Assembly (NCBI GenBank): GCA_002083395.1
Contig: LWDH01000049.1
Location: 62,001-126,000 of the forward strand
Direction of reading: 5' to 3'
Origin: Proteobacteria bacterium SG_bin4
Lineage (GTDB): Bacteria; Pseudomonadota; Gammaproteobacteria; Burkholderiales; Nitrosomonadaceae
Length of the DNA: 64,000 nt
The notes below the pieces were generated by a model, which was given only the letters and a program-made list of their open reading frames with translations, was not told the DNA's origin and made no database searches. The position numbers were made by a program, and so were the translations under genes. Positions 36,085-46,346 of the stretch are shown piece after piece; within the stretch, counting starts at the first letter, position 1, and each line of letters opens with the position of its first letter.

Positions 36085-38079
36085 TTAACCTGATGATATT
36101 TTGAGAATCGTTGATCTTCGAGCTGTCCCGGTAATTTTCTCGCGCCAAGTAACGGTTGGTGCAGGCACTTTTTCATCAAATCTGCGTGAAACCCAACCAA
36201 GCGGCAATTGATCATCACCACACACTAATTCCGGTTGAGCGTTACCAGGCGACAGGGTCATGTCGACACGTACATTCGCAACTGTTGCCACGATTCGATC
36301 GTGTTCTACGACCACTTTACATGCTTCGGAGAAATGCCAATTCAATTCGATATCGTGCGTACCGGAGCATTCCAAAGTATCTTCGACCACAATCGTGCTT
36401 TCTTTTTTTAGAAATTCAATTTTGCGGCGATGAATTATAGGATCTCTCAGTCTAATATAACCATCATGACTGGCAACCAGACAATCTTTAACTTCATTGC
36501 TTTCCCAGGATTCACAAGAAACATTCGCTTTACGTAGCCACATAAAATTACCGCCAGATTCTGATTGATCCATTCCATCGACTCTGACCGTATTATGTGC
36601 AGAAGTCCCTCTAAAATAATCCCGCCATTTTTTCTGGGTATGAAACGCGTAGGTGCCGGGATCAATTAGCAACTCATTGCCTGCAACCGATAACGTAAAA
36701 GACAAAGCATCCGCATGCCCGTGAGCGGCAATGGACAGATAACCCAGCGGCCCGGCATCTGCCACGAGGCGAACTTCCCCATCCGCATTAAAATTGTCTC
36801 CCATCACGAAGTAGCCACCCTCTCTGAATTCCTGGCGAGGTTTAGCTTGAATGTCATTTGTGTCAATCGAATCAAATTGCAATTTTGCTTCATCGCCTAA
36901 TAACCAACGGCTTTTATCATCGAAATGATTGGCTTTCATTTTAAAATCGGAGCGATTGTATATATAAGCACCAGTCGCCAGTAGCGAACGATAAACATCC
37001 CAGTCAGATTCTTGACTCCAATGCACCATTAAAGCGCCATCTGCATCTCCGATCATCGGTACGGTACCGGAGAGATCCATGATCGATGCAATAAATTCAA
37101 GCATTTTTTCTAATCTTGAAGAAAAGTTCCGGGAAAATCCGACACCGTTAGCACGTGCAGTTAACCAACAAATCAACATCATATCGGTCACTTCATGCTG
37201 ATAATAGACTGCTTGTTCGCGATTCACACCGTCGGATGCATTTTGTTTGAGTGTCTCCGTTTCCAATTCTTTATAAGCTTGCGTTTTCCATTGCTCACTT
37301 TCGCGCCAGCAAGGCCAAGTGACAGCCGCCACAAACAATCCCATTAATTCACCATACAAGTGATTGTTTGCAGAAGAATGACGTGACAGAAATCCAGCAA
37401 TAAACTGGCAATGTTGAAAAACGCTATCTAACCATCGGCGCTGAAATCGTTGACCTTCTTCTGATGTAAAAAGGTAACTTGAGCTGCCGCCCAGCAAATG
37501 CCAAGTAAAAGACCAATTCACCAGCCTTATCGCTAACTCCAATGAACTCGTCCAATTCACACCCAACGGATAAGGACATTGATCAAACCACGACTCCAGA
37601 AATGTTTGCACACCTTCTGCATAGCGCTTGTCACCACTTAAATGGTAAGCCTGCGCCAAGGTTGTTAAATGTAAATGCCGGTTAGGCTCCCAAAGATATT
37701 TAATATCCCCCACAATACGTTCATCACGGTAATCGAGTGTTTTACCAAAAACCAGTGGCGCCTCAGTACCAGTTTTAGGATCACGATTCCATCGTGGCGG
37801 GAAACCAAGTTTTGCGCCTTTCAGCGCAAAAACATCAAAATATCCTGCTAATACACGATCTGCCGCATCGCAATATAATCTGACATCGAATTGGTTTGGT
37901 AGCGTATTTATCCAAGGTCTGCCAAAAGTAGAAAGTTTTGGAGATGGAAGTGAATATTTTTTAGCACCCTCACGCAAGAGCAACTCAAGTCTTAACTGAA
38001 CAGCTTGGAGTAATCGATAACCAATTTCAGACACCCCCATCGTGCGCAATCGATTGAATTTCCAAGACAGATTATTCAT
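36085..38079 (-). CDS. Heparinase II/III-family protein
   Basis: A 664-residue protein with an N-terminal alpha/alpha-toroid (about 30-390; NRHLHLTTLAQAYHLSGDKRYAEG, SSANNHLYGELMGLFVAA) and a C-terminal beta domain beginning near GYFVMGDNFNADGEVRLVADAGPLG, with the conserved HGHADALSFTLS and TYAFH segments. Heparinase II/III-like and alginate-lyase-like enzymes (PL12/15/17/21) share this plan and cleave uronate-containing chains. There is no obvious signal peptide. In biosynthetic loci such proteins may trim or edit the polymer; the substrate is not known. Confidence 0.82.
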   Translation of the reverse strand: MNNLSWKFNRLRTMGVSEIGYRLLQAVQLRLELLLREGAKKYSLPSPKLSTFGRPWINTLPNQFDVRLYCDAADRVLAGYFDVFALKGAKLGFPPRWNRDPKTGTEAPLVFGKTLDYRDERIVGDIKYLWEPNRHLHLTTLAQAYHLSGDKRYAEGVQTFLESWFDQCPYPLGVNWTSSLELAIRLVNWSFTWHLLGGSSSYLFTSEEGQRFQRRWLDSVFQHCQFIAGFLSRHSSANNHLYGELMGLFVAAVTWPCWRESEQWKTQAYKELETETLKQNASDGVNREQAVYYQHEVTDMMLICWLTARANGVGFSRNFSSRLEKMLEFIASIMDLSGTVPMIGDADGALMVHWSQESDWDVYRSLLATGAYIYNRSDFKMKANHFDDKSRWLLGDEAKLQFDSIDTNDIQAKPRQEFREGGYFVMGDNFNADGEVRLVADAGPLGYLSIAAHGHADALSFTLSVAGNELLIDPGTYAFHTQKKWRDYFRGTSAHNTVRVDGMDQSESGGNFMWLRKANVSCESWESNEVKDCLVASHDGYIRLRDPIIHRRKIEFLKKESTIVVEDTLECSGTHDIELNWHFSEACKVVVEHDRIVATVANVRVDMTLSPGNAQPELVCGDDQLPLGWVSRRFDEKVPAPTVTWREKITGTARRSTILKISSG

Positions 38080-38160
38080 ATTAGCTAGACAGTTATTAAT
38101 ATATATATAAAAATATTATCTCGGAACCATAAAAATTATCTCTCAAATATATGATTACTA

Positions 38161-40035
38161 TTATTTCAGATACTGGCGATGCCAGATTTCAAGATTAAGC
38201 AAACTCCACAGCAGCTTTTCGTGGTTTTGGCGACCTGCGACATGATCCGCTAGAACTTTTTCAAGTTTATTTTTTTGATAATAAGTTCGAGTAATCGATG
38301 CTGTGCCTGTTAAATGCTCATAGAGATAATCACGCATAGGTCCTTGAAACCATTCATTAACTGGCACACGAAATCCCACTTTGGGACGCTCCAAAATCGT
38401 TGGCGGTAGCAGCCGCTTCATCGCCTCGCGCAATATCCATTTTGTTATCTTGCCACGAACACGAAAATTGTCGGGCAAACTTGATACAAAGGCAGCTAGT
38501 TCATGATCCATAAAAGGCATTCGTGCTTCCAAAGAAGCTGCCATTGTCATCCGATCACCGCGCTCCAATAAATTGTCAGGCAGCCAGCTGGTTTGATTAA
38601 AATACAAGATGCGCCGCATCGCGCTATTCTCAGGTGAAGAGTTAAACTGAACACTGTTTGAAAGGACATGGGGGCGCGGCATCGCAACCAAGTCATCTCT
38701 TTCAGTCTCGGATAACGCACCAAACCAGCGAGGCATCCGTTCTTCAAAACGTTCTAACCCCAAATTTACGATTGCGGTCTTGGCACGCCGGAACCGATAG
38801 GGAAGCGCTTAAATCAGGGACTCCAGAATATTATGACGAGCAAATCCAGGTATTAGTTGATACCATGCTACATAGCGTTCATAAACATGTTTGGGATATC
38901 CGCCCAAAAATTCATCAGCACCTTCTCCCGTCAACACCATTTTGACCGTTTGCCTTGCCTCCTTTGCCAATAAGTAAATGGGTATATCTGAAGGCTCGGC
39001 TACGGGCGCATCACGAAAGCGAACCAATGCAGGTAGATGTTCAATAAGATGTTCTTGCGAAACAACCAACTCATGATGCTCCGTCTTAAATTGATCGGCA
39101 ATCGTTCTGGCGTATGCCAATTCGCTATATTTTGATTCCGAGAATCCTACCGAGAAAGTCTTGATGGGCTGCGTCGAATGCCGCGACATGAGTCCTACGA
39201 CTGCGGATGAATCAATGCCTCCCGACAAAAAAGCACCAAATGGCACATCCGAAATCATCCGGATATTCACCGCTTCATCGAGTTTATCAAGAAATGCCCC
39301 TACAGGATCTGCAGGTAAAGGCGTTCCGGAATACACTTGCTGATCAGGCGGCTGATAATATTGCCGCTCGATCAAATTACCCTTTTCCCAAACCGCATAG
39401 CAACCCGGCATTAACTTACGAATACCCCGGAATAATGTATTAGGCGCAGGCACATAGCGATACATCAAGTAATCCCATACCGCCACTGGCTCAACCTCTA
39501 CATCAACACCGGGAAATGTCAGCAGAGATTTAATTTCAGAAGCAAACAATAAGATGCCATTTGCTTCATATAAAAACAGCGGTTTTTTGCCAAATCGGTC
39601 TCGTGCTAAAAAAAGTCGTTCATGACGCGCATCCCAGATGGCAAAAGCGAACATGCCACGAAAATATTCCACACAGCGTTCCCCCCACTGCTCATAAGCA
39701 TGCACGATAGTTTCAGTATCGGAGGCAGTTGCGAATCGGTGACCACAGGCAATCAGTTCATCACGTAGCGAATGAAAGTTGTATATTTCACCGTTAAATA
39801 TAATCTGGATACTACCATCTTCGTTGCCAATGGGTTGATGTCCCGTAGAGAGATCGATAATCGATAAGCGTCGATGCGCCAAACCAATTCGATAGCGATT
39901 ATCCCGAGTGACCGTTTCAAGAAATCCATCATCATCCGGCCCCCGATGACTGATTACTGCCGACATATTGCGCAATGCGCCACTAAAATCGAAAGATTGG
40001 GTGAGAGATCCTGCAATACCGGCAATTCCACACAT
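38161..40035 (-). pseudogene. Asparagine synthase-like amidotransferase with an in-frame stop
   Basis: A 625-codon reading of the AsnB family interrupted by TAA at 38811-38809. Before the stop (408 aa): MCGIAG with Cys2, NGEIYNF and the PP-loop SGGIDSSAVVGL. After it the same frame continues ALPYRFRRAKTAIV, then the C-terminal synthetase helices (SLEARMPFMDHELA, ERPKVGFRVPVNEWF). No base is gained or lost, so this is a nonsense change, not a frameshift. The first fragment lacks the C-terminal part of the synthetase domain and should be inactive unless read through. The type matches the amidotransferases found with exosortase loci. Confidence 0.8.
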
Positions 40036-40283
40036 TATAGAAATTTATCTTCTTATTAAAAATAATATTTTAGCAAAACGAGATTATGATATAGATTAAC
40101 TAAGTCTTCCATCTATCTAATAGTGATAGCATCTCTCAAGAATCTCAGGAAGATTTAGGAAAAGGCTAAAATTGTCTGCTGTAGTATCGGTGGTACTCAA
40201 GAGCCCACTTATCGCATGGATATAACTTGTTTCTTGCGCTCCATCAGCCATACATCTTATTACTTGGTGAATTAAACTACTTA

Positions 40284-41846
40284 TCAAACTGGATTTTGTG
40301 GTTTAGAACCGGATTTACCGCGAATTTTTTTAATGGCAGCAACTATATGGCTACGTTCATTGAAATTCAATCCAATGAACCAAAAACAGAAAAGCCACAC
40401 TGTAGTCGTTGCTGCAACCATTGACATTAAATCAATCCATGTATCACACGAATAATTATTAATTAAAATCCATGCACACAGTGCTGAGAAAAATAAACAA
40501 CTTAGTGGGCCAAGAATTGAAAATCGAAAAAAAACAAAGAACCGCACTTTCAGTAGTTCTAAGACATGTAATGTCAATAGAATTATCCTAATGAATTTAC
40601 TGATAATTGTACCATACAGCACACCTGCAACCCCAACTGCAGTGAAACCAACAAAGAAAATCGATACTAGGATATTCAGAATCGCTGTAACTACAAGTAA
40701 GATAGATAAATACCTCAATTTCTTCATCCCAAGAAGAACTGGCCATTGCGTTCCCGCGGCATATGTCATCAAATCAACAATGGCAAATATTTTCATGACT
40801 TGTACAACGACAAGATAATCATCTCCTAAGGAATCATAAAGCCACAGCCGCGCCAATGGCTCAGAAAAAATAAAAATATTTACGGATACAAAGCCGCCCA
40901 ATAGTAAAGTATATTTTGTACCCCACAAAAAAGTTTCTTGCAGTTTTTCTTTATTTTCTGTTGTATGAAATTTCGTAGTTAACGGAAAAAGTTGTTCTGC
41001 AAGAGTCATGACTATCGGATTAAACATTGCTGATAACTTTGAAGCAGGTTGATACAAAGCAACGCTTATAGGTCCAAGAAAAAAAGATAAAACAATAGAG
41101 TTCGCTGTATTTGTAAGAGTTTGAGCAAGTTGAATTACATACAAATATCCTCCAAGATGAAACAATGGAATCAGTCGCTTAATATTTAAATAACTCAGCC
41201 CAATCTCTGCACCGTTACAAAATTTCCGGAAGAAAATTATTGACAGAAATAATATAGATAACTCTGATACCAGCATAACACCGACCCACCCATAAAGTGG
41301 ATTTTCAACAACCGGAATTACGACAAATAGTGTAACGCTGGAGATAATTCCGACGATCAATTGCACCGAGTTGATAAGATCAAACCGGTGAAAGCTCGAA
41401 AGCGCAGCAGAAAAAACAGGCGTTATAAAGGAAAGAATAATAGACAGGATTCCGTAAATACGAATCGAACTAACTGCATCTTCATACATTGCTTCAGAGA
41501 CTTTTAAGACTTCGACAACCCATGGTGCAAGCAACCAACCAGCAAACCCAAGAACACAAGCAAGACAAAAATAAAGAACCAATGCAGTACTTGCCAATTC
41601 ACTGTAGATTTTCAGATCATTGCGTGCAAGTTGTTCGGCTAACTCCCGTCCAAGCGCGCCTCGTAATCCTAAGTCTGCTACAGCAGCCATACTGACAATT
41701 ACGCCCAATATGCCAATTAACCCGAATCCTTCTTTCCCCAAATGATTAAGTAGGAATGGCACAATAATAAGTGCAAGCGCGCCGCGAATCCCGACAGCAA
41801 GCCATCCGCTTAAGGTATTACGCACAATCTGTTTGATTACACTCAA
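40284..41846 (-). CDS. wzx: Oligosaccharide flippase (Wzx-like)
   Basis: A 520-residue integral membrane protein with about 12-14 helices. It begins IKQIVRNTLSGWLAVGIRGALALIIVPFLL, typical of the polysaccharide-biosynthesis MOP family. Later helices such as LAQTLTNTANSIVLSFFLGPISVALYQ fit the family. It should flip the undecaprenyl-linked repeat unit to the periplasm, where the Wzy-like protein upstream would polymerise it. It starts 9 bases after the PP-loop gene. Confidence 0.85.
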   Translation of the reverse strand: MSVIKQIVRNTLSGWLAVGIRGALALIIVPFLLNHLGKEGFGLIGILGVIVSMAAVADLGLRGALGRELAEQLARNDLKIYSELASTALVLYFCLACVLGFAGWLLAPWVVEVLKVSEAMYEDAVSSIRIYGILSIILSFITPVFSAALSSFHRFDLINSVQLIVGIISSVTLFVVIPVVENPLYGWVGVMLVSELSILFLSIIFFRKFCNGAEIGLSYLNIKRLIPLFHLGGYLYVIQLAQTLTNTANSIVLSFFLGPISVALYQPASKLSAMFNPIVMTLAEQLFPLTTKFHTTENKEKLQETFLWGTKYTLLLGGFVSVNIFIFSEPLARLWLYDSLGDDYLVVVQVMKIFAIVDLMTYAAGTQWPVLLGMKKLRYLSILLVVTAILNILVSIFFVGFTAVGVAGVLYGTIISKFIRIILLTLHVLELLKVRFFVFFRFSILGPLSCLFFSALCAWILINNYSCDTWIDLMSMVAATTTVWLFCFWFIGLNFNERSHIVAAIKKIRGKSGSKPQNPV

Positions 41847-41855
41847 TGTAATCGC

Positions 41856-43082
41856 CTAATATTGTTTTATCAATGATTTAATCTTGGAGAAAACGGTTCG
41901 AGGAATCCAAGTTCTACCTAAACTGATCAATGATACTAAGAGAAAACTAACCACGAATGAAGGGAGTCTGATGTTGTGCTTTCTTGCTAACTCAATACTA
42001 TTTCTTGCAAATGGGTCTTTATTCTGTAGTACTACCTGCTGGCAAACATACAAAAATTCTACATGTCTTTTGTATTTCTGAATGTCAAATAGATTTGAAA
42101 AATCTTCAAGCTTACCAATGGAATTAAGAGTCATCAGTGTCCGACAACATTTACTGCATTCCGAACAATTCTCATGAGATTCTCTATCGTGAACACACAC
42201 GTTTAAATAACGTTGCACAGGCTCATAGTCAACGATACGAAGAATCTTTTCAGTACGTGTATATTGAGCACCATCAGAAATGAAGTTCAGTGATTCTGTT
42301 GACAACAAAGGCAGCAACATTGGATCAATCAGTGCAGTATCAATCTTCAATAAAAAATTATAATATTTGAACAATTCAAGATAAGATAATCCGCCTGAGG
42401 CATAAAAATATTTCCGGTACATGTTTTGCATAATCAAGACAGCAGATACTGTAGTCAATGAATGCGTTAATTGGTGCCCCCAGGGATGAAAAGAATGCAA
42501 ATTCGAATCTATAGGAATAAAATCTAAGCCAAGCTCTTCTGGAAATTTAGTTAAGTATTCATAACGACTATGAAATTTTTTTCGCGCGTACGCCAGCTCC
42601 TCATCCGAACGTCCCGGACCATTTGAGCCAACGTTAAGAAAAATTAAGCTATTGATTCGATTTTCAGTTTTCTGTTCCAGTTCATAATGATCATAAAAAG
42701 TACAGAATGAATCAACACCACCAGAGAAACCAGTACCAACTCCTGAGCAATCAAACCGATCCGAATTGGTTTCAGCTGCAGTTATCTTTATCCGCTTACA
42801 TGCGGGAAGAAATGCCATCAGCATCGGAATTACATATTGATTTAGATTAAAGAGTAACTGCGCGGAAACGCAACCCTCTACATAAATATTTTCTCCGTAC
42901 CGCATAGCAGGAAATAGCATACCCACTAAGAAACCATCCAATCTGGTTTCACATAACCCATGAGCATATTTATCAGGAACGGAAAACCAGAGTTCGTTAT
43001 TACCCAACTTTTCGCTGTCAACAATTACTGAGAGGGTAACATTATTTCCATCAATCACATTCTTTAGGCCAGAAATTCTCAT
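41856..43082 (-). CDS. QueC-like PP-loop ATP-pyrophosphatase, unknown role
   Basis: A 408-residue protein. After a ~110-residue N-terminal part that I do not recognise comes a PP-loop SGGVDSFCTFYD (SGGVDS at 120-125), the signature of ATP-pyrophosphatases that adenylate a substrate. Near residues 296-313 is a Cys cluster C-x9-C-x2-C-x2-C-C, like the zinc site of 7-cyano-7-deazaguanine synthase QueC. No queuosine gene is nearby; it sits between a flippase and a pyruvyl transferase. It probably activates a carboxylate or other group of a sugar or nucleotide sugar, but this is inference. Confidence 0.7.
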   Translation of the reverse strand: MRISGLKNVIDGNNVTLSVIVDSEKLGNNELWFSVPDKYAHGLCETRLDGFLVGMLFPAMRYGENIYVEGCVSAQLLFNLNQYVIPMLMAFLPACKRIKITAAETNSDRFDCSGVGTGFSGGVDSFCTFYDHYELEQKTENRINSLIFLNVGSNGPGRSDEELAYARKKFHSRYEYLTKFPEELGLDFIPIDSNLHSFHPWGHQLTHSLTTVSAVLIMQNMYRKYFYASGGLSYLELFKYYNFLLKIDTALIDPMLLPLLSTESLNFISDGAQYTRTEKILRIVDYEPVQRYLNVCVHDRESHENCSECSKCCRTLMTLNSIGKLEDFSNLFDIQKYKRHVEFLYVCQQVVLQNKDPFARNSIELARKHNIRLPSFVVSFLLVSLISLGRTWIPRTVFSKIKSLIKQY

Positions 43083-43370
43083 AAATCCTTTATACCATTC
43101 TTACCAGTTCAATCTTACAATCAGAATTTTCATCTTAATTTTTAGTAAAGTTTGATTAACTAGACAAACAGGCCCTTACTTTTTGTAGCTTTAATCTTAT
43201 TTCTTATAGCTAATCTCAAGTCACATAGAAAAAATCTTCGTCATCAATAAAAAATAACTGCAAAATAAGCGAAAAGCTGCCACGACCAAACCAATTAAGC
43301 AAGCCGCAAGCATTACTCCTTTCAATTAACACTTCATCTGCAAGTGATCTGCAATCCTTTAATGAACCAT

Positions 43371-44609
43371 CTATAGAACTTGATCGATCGCTTCTCGCGC
43401 TCGTTGCTGCCACTGAGGAATTCTGTGTTGCAGCAGATTTCTTATATTCTTTTCATCAGCTCGCAATTTTTCCAATGATTCCCATAGGGTATTCCTTGAA
43501 ATCCGGGGAGTTTCCAAAACATAGCTTAGATCTCCAAACAAATCGGTATTTAAACCGAGTGCCTTGACACTATAAGAAATTGAAACGGTAGGCACCTGTG
43601 TGGACCAAGCAGCAATTGTGGCATGAGTCCGAGCACCAATGAAGAATCTGCATTGTGAGATCAAGAATTTAGTTTGTACCGCGTTCATATTGCGCGGTGC
43701 AAGACTCACCCGGGCTGCTATCACATCTTCTGACAGATCTATTTGTTTCATTAATTGCAACATATAGCAGTAGTCACTGTTCCAATCGCTGCCATCGATA
43801 CTATCTACATGGGGTATTAGTACAATCGAAAGGTTGGTACGCTTAATCACATCTTGCAAAAACTCGACTACGGCTTTCTCCATTTCCAAAACATGAGACT
43901 TATTACCACGAAAATTTTTTATTAGTGGACTAATGTTAAATCCCAATATCCCTTCACCGATATCTTTGGGCATGACAAAAGATGCATCCCAAGGATCCGG
44001 CATCATTACAAAGGCTGGATCAGCAACCAGTTTTACATTATCAAACCCAAGTTGTTTTAAATAAGTATAACTTGATGTTTCACGTACAGAAATTCCAGAA
44101 AATGCTGCCAGCTTCTTCACAACATATTTCTCAACATCCGGCTGAGAATTAAATGGCCCAACTGAAGCAGCCCATAGGATTACTGGACGACCTCCGATCA
44201 TGTAACTCTCGGCTTGCCCTAAAAACTTTAAAAGTGCAGGGATCCCATATTCTAAAGAAATAACATCACCACCCGTCAAAATACCAGCTGTTGTGTCTCC
44301 CAACTGCCGTCGAATATCTTTTGGTATCGGAGGGGAAGGGAAGCATAAGCGACTTAGTTTAGGAACTGCTCTATCCAACCTTCCCCAAATTCTTGTATAG
44401 AGAGGTAACTTATAAGCTGATACAAAACTTATTCGATTGTAATTATCGAGAATCCATTGCTTCTTATCGCCTTGAATATTAAAGCTTGGCACAAGAAATT
44501 CCGCATCAGGTAACCGCTCAAAGATAATACTTGAGATTCCTCTAATTAACGCTTCACACCCACGATTTGATAAAGTTTCGTGGCCTAGAAAATAATATCT
44601 ATTTATCAT
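43371..44609 (-). CDS. Polysaccharide pyruvyl transferase family protein
   Basis: A 412-residue GT-B-like enzyme. It opens NRYYFLGHETLSNRGCEALIRG, has GGDVISLEYG and ILWAASVGPFNS in the first half, and in the second half the conserved CRFFIGARTHATIAAWSTQVPTVSISYS. The family puts a ketal-linked pyruvate from PEP onto a sugar, adding a negative charge to the polymer; a few members have other uses. It lies between the F420-beta-like gene and the PP-loop gene on the same strand. Confidence 0.82.
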   Translation of the reverse strand: MINRYYFLGHETLSNRGCEALIRGISSIIFERLPDAEFLVPSFNIQGDKKQWILDNYNRISFVSAYKLPLYTRIWGRLDRAVPKLSRLCFPSPPIPKDIRRQLGDTTAGILTGGDVISLEYGIPALLKFLGQAESYMIGGRPVILWAASVGPFNSQPDVEKYVVKKLAAFSGISVRETSSYTYLKQLGFDNVKLVADPAFVMMPDPWDASFVMPKDIGEGILGFNISPLIKNFRGNKSHVLEMEKAVVEFLQDVIKRTNLSIVLIPHVDSIDGSDWNSDYCYMLQLMKQIDLSEDVIAARVSLAPRNMNAVQTKFLISQCRFFIGARTHATIAAWSTQVPTVSISYSVKALGLNTDLFGDLSYVLETPRISRNTLWESLEKLRADEKNIRNLLQHRIPQWQQRAREAIDQVL

Positions 44610-44767
44610 TCCGGTTCCAAATGAACTATAAGGTTTAGGGTTTATTTATTACCAATTAATAATCAGAAAAAAGAAATCTCATAGAAAAATTTTAATAGAA
44701 TAGGATACTGCGCTCTTGTTAATAGCCAAAACTCATGCTGCTGGATTAAATTTAGCGCATAGCTTCT

Positions 44768-46102
44768 TCAGAGGGTCGATTTCACCAAACGTCGAATTTG
44801 ATGCAAAAACCGATAAGTAACAAACAACGGTAACATTATCAGGTTGAAAATAAATAAACCGGATCCCAATTTACTCTGTGAAACCATCGCTCGTCTGCTA
44901 GCATTTCGCAGAATGACTCTAAGAATCTGTTCCACTTTAAATAGCAGCGGAAAATCTGATGATGGTTTTATACGCTTAGAAGGAGTAGGCTCCTTAGTCA
45001 TATAGAGACGGTAAGCTAAACCTTTTCTCCGATGATTCAATCCACCTTGTTGAGATTTAACAATCTCCTCAACCGCAATTGACTGCAGATACAACCTGCC
45101 CTTATTATTACCATCGATCATCATGTCATACAAATACTTATCGCGAATAACCATTAAGCTAGTGCCTCTTCCATCATTAATGAATTGGGGTAACCATCCA
45201 TCCATCACGGCAATATCAGCTGTTTCAGCAAAAACATCATCACAATAATCGCATGCCTTTGGTTTAAATAAGCCCATCCCCCAATTTAATCCAATTTTTC
45301 TATTGCTTACTCGGTAAATATGTTTTTTTTCATTTGTGTCTCGTACGACTGTTTCAAAAAAATATTCATCTGCTCGACCATTAGAATCTTTTCTTCTAAA
45401 ACAAGCTGATTCAACCTTCCCAGTCGGTACTTCGGCACGACGAAGTAAATATTCAAAATAAAGCGCACTTTTCAACTGACCACAAACCAAACCTAACTGA
45501 TATTTAATACGATCACGATAGAGTGGATTCTGTTTTTTTAGCAAACGAATTGCTTTATGAAAACATGGGATACCCGTCATTGCATATCGACCTGGATTCC
45601 TTGCGATAAATTCCAAGACTTTCGAGTACGTAACAGGATAATAAAAAGAGGTAGAACCTGACCTGACATCAAGTTTTGAAGATATTACATCAAAAGAAAA
45701 ATCAATATTCCTAATGTTATCAGCCACATGAGATCGAACAAGAATGGCATAGTCAATTTTTCTTGTTTCAAATAATTCATTGATAATATATGTTATTATC
45801 CCTCCAGACGATCCAACACTCCTATCATCGATTGAATACCCGGCAAATAAACCCAAGTAACGGCCAATCGCCTCATGTTGAGATTGTTCAGAAAAAATTT
45901 CATCCGATATCTCTGTCTCATTTTGGTTGTCAGCAAAAGGGCAAACATTAGAAGCTTCTGCAATTTTATCAAAGCTAGAATTCTTCAGATCGGCGATATA
46001 TTCACCAAAACTGTTCAGATTTACGCCAATGTTCTGATCAACCGCCCGACAAACACCGCAGCCAATACAATATCCACGTTCAATGACCTCTTTAATATCC
46101 AA
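44768..46102 (-). CDS. Coenzyme F420 hydrogenase/dehydrogenase beta-subunit-like protein
   Basis: A 444-residue Fe-S flavoprotein-type protein. C12, C15 and C18 (CIGCGVC) with C54 (NVCPFA) form a ferredoxin-like [4Fe-4S] site. The C-terminal FrhB domain carries GSSGGIITYI, TGIPCFHKAIRLLKKQNP, LGLVCGQLKS and CDYCDDVFAETADIAVMDGW. Betaproteobacteria do not make F420, so the cofactor is probably flavin. Such proteins often sit beside pyruvyl transferases in surface-polysaccharide loci; their reaction there is not established. Confidence 0.82.
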   Translation of the reverse strand: MDIKEVIERGYCIGCGVCRAVDQNIGVNLNSFGEYIADLKNSSFDKIAEASNVCPFADNQNETEISDEIFSEQSQHEAIGRYLGLFAGYSIDDRSVGSSGGIITYIINELFETRKIDYAILVRSHVADNIRNIDFSFDVISSKLDVRSGSTSFYYPVTYSKVLEFIARNPGRYAMTGIPCFHKAIRLLKKQNPLYRDRIKYQLGLVCGQLKSALYFEYLLRRAEVPTGKVESACFRRKDSNGRADEYFFETVVRDTNEKKHIYRVSNRKIGLNWGMGLFKPKACDYCDDVFAETADIAVMDGWLPQFINDGRGTSLMVIRDKYLYDMMIDGNNKGRLYLQSIAVEEIVKSQQGGLNHRRKGLAYRLYMTKEPTPSKRIKPSSDFPLLFKVEQILRVILRNASRRAMVSQSKLGSGLFIFNLIMLPLFVTYRFLHQIRRLVKSTL

Positions 46103-46346
46103 TACATTACTCCATTCTCGCTTGATTACTCTTAGATCCTATTTAGATCAAGCCGGTACCTTAACAAAATAAATATTTTTTCTAAAAGACAGGATATTAC
46201 GCTATGCGATTCATCAAATTTTGAACTCTAGTTCAGCCATTCCACCCTGTCACAATCGAAGCTAGATTTGCGGGCTATTTTTTGAATCATTGGTCTGATG
46301 AAAAAACTTAGATTTTAATTCATCACAAATAAACCAGATATTTTGA

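Noticed and set aside
43216..43413. A 65-residue minus-strand frame overlapping the end of the pyruvyl transferase gene
   Set aside because: It is in another frame of the same strand, overlaps the conserved C-terminus and continues into non-coding A+T-rich DNA; no frameshift is needed to complete the transferase.
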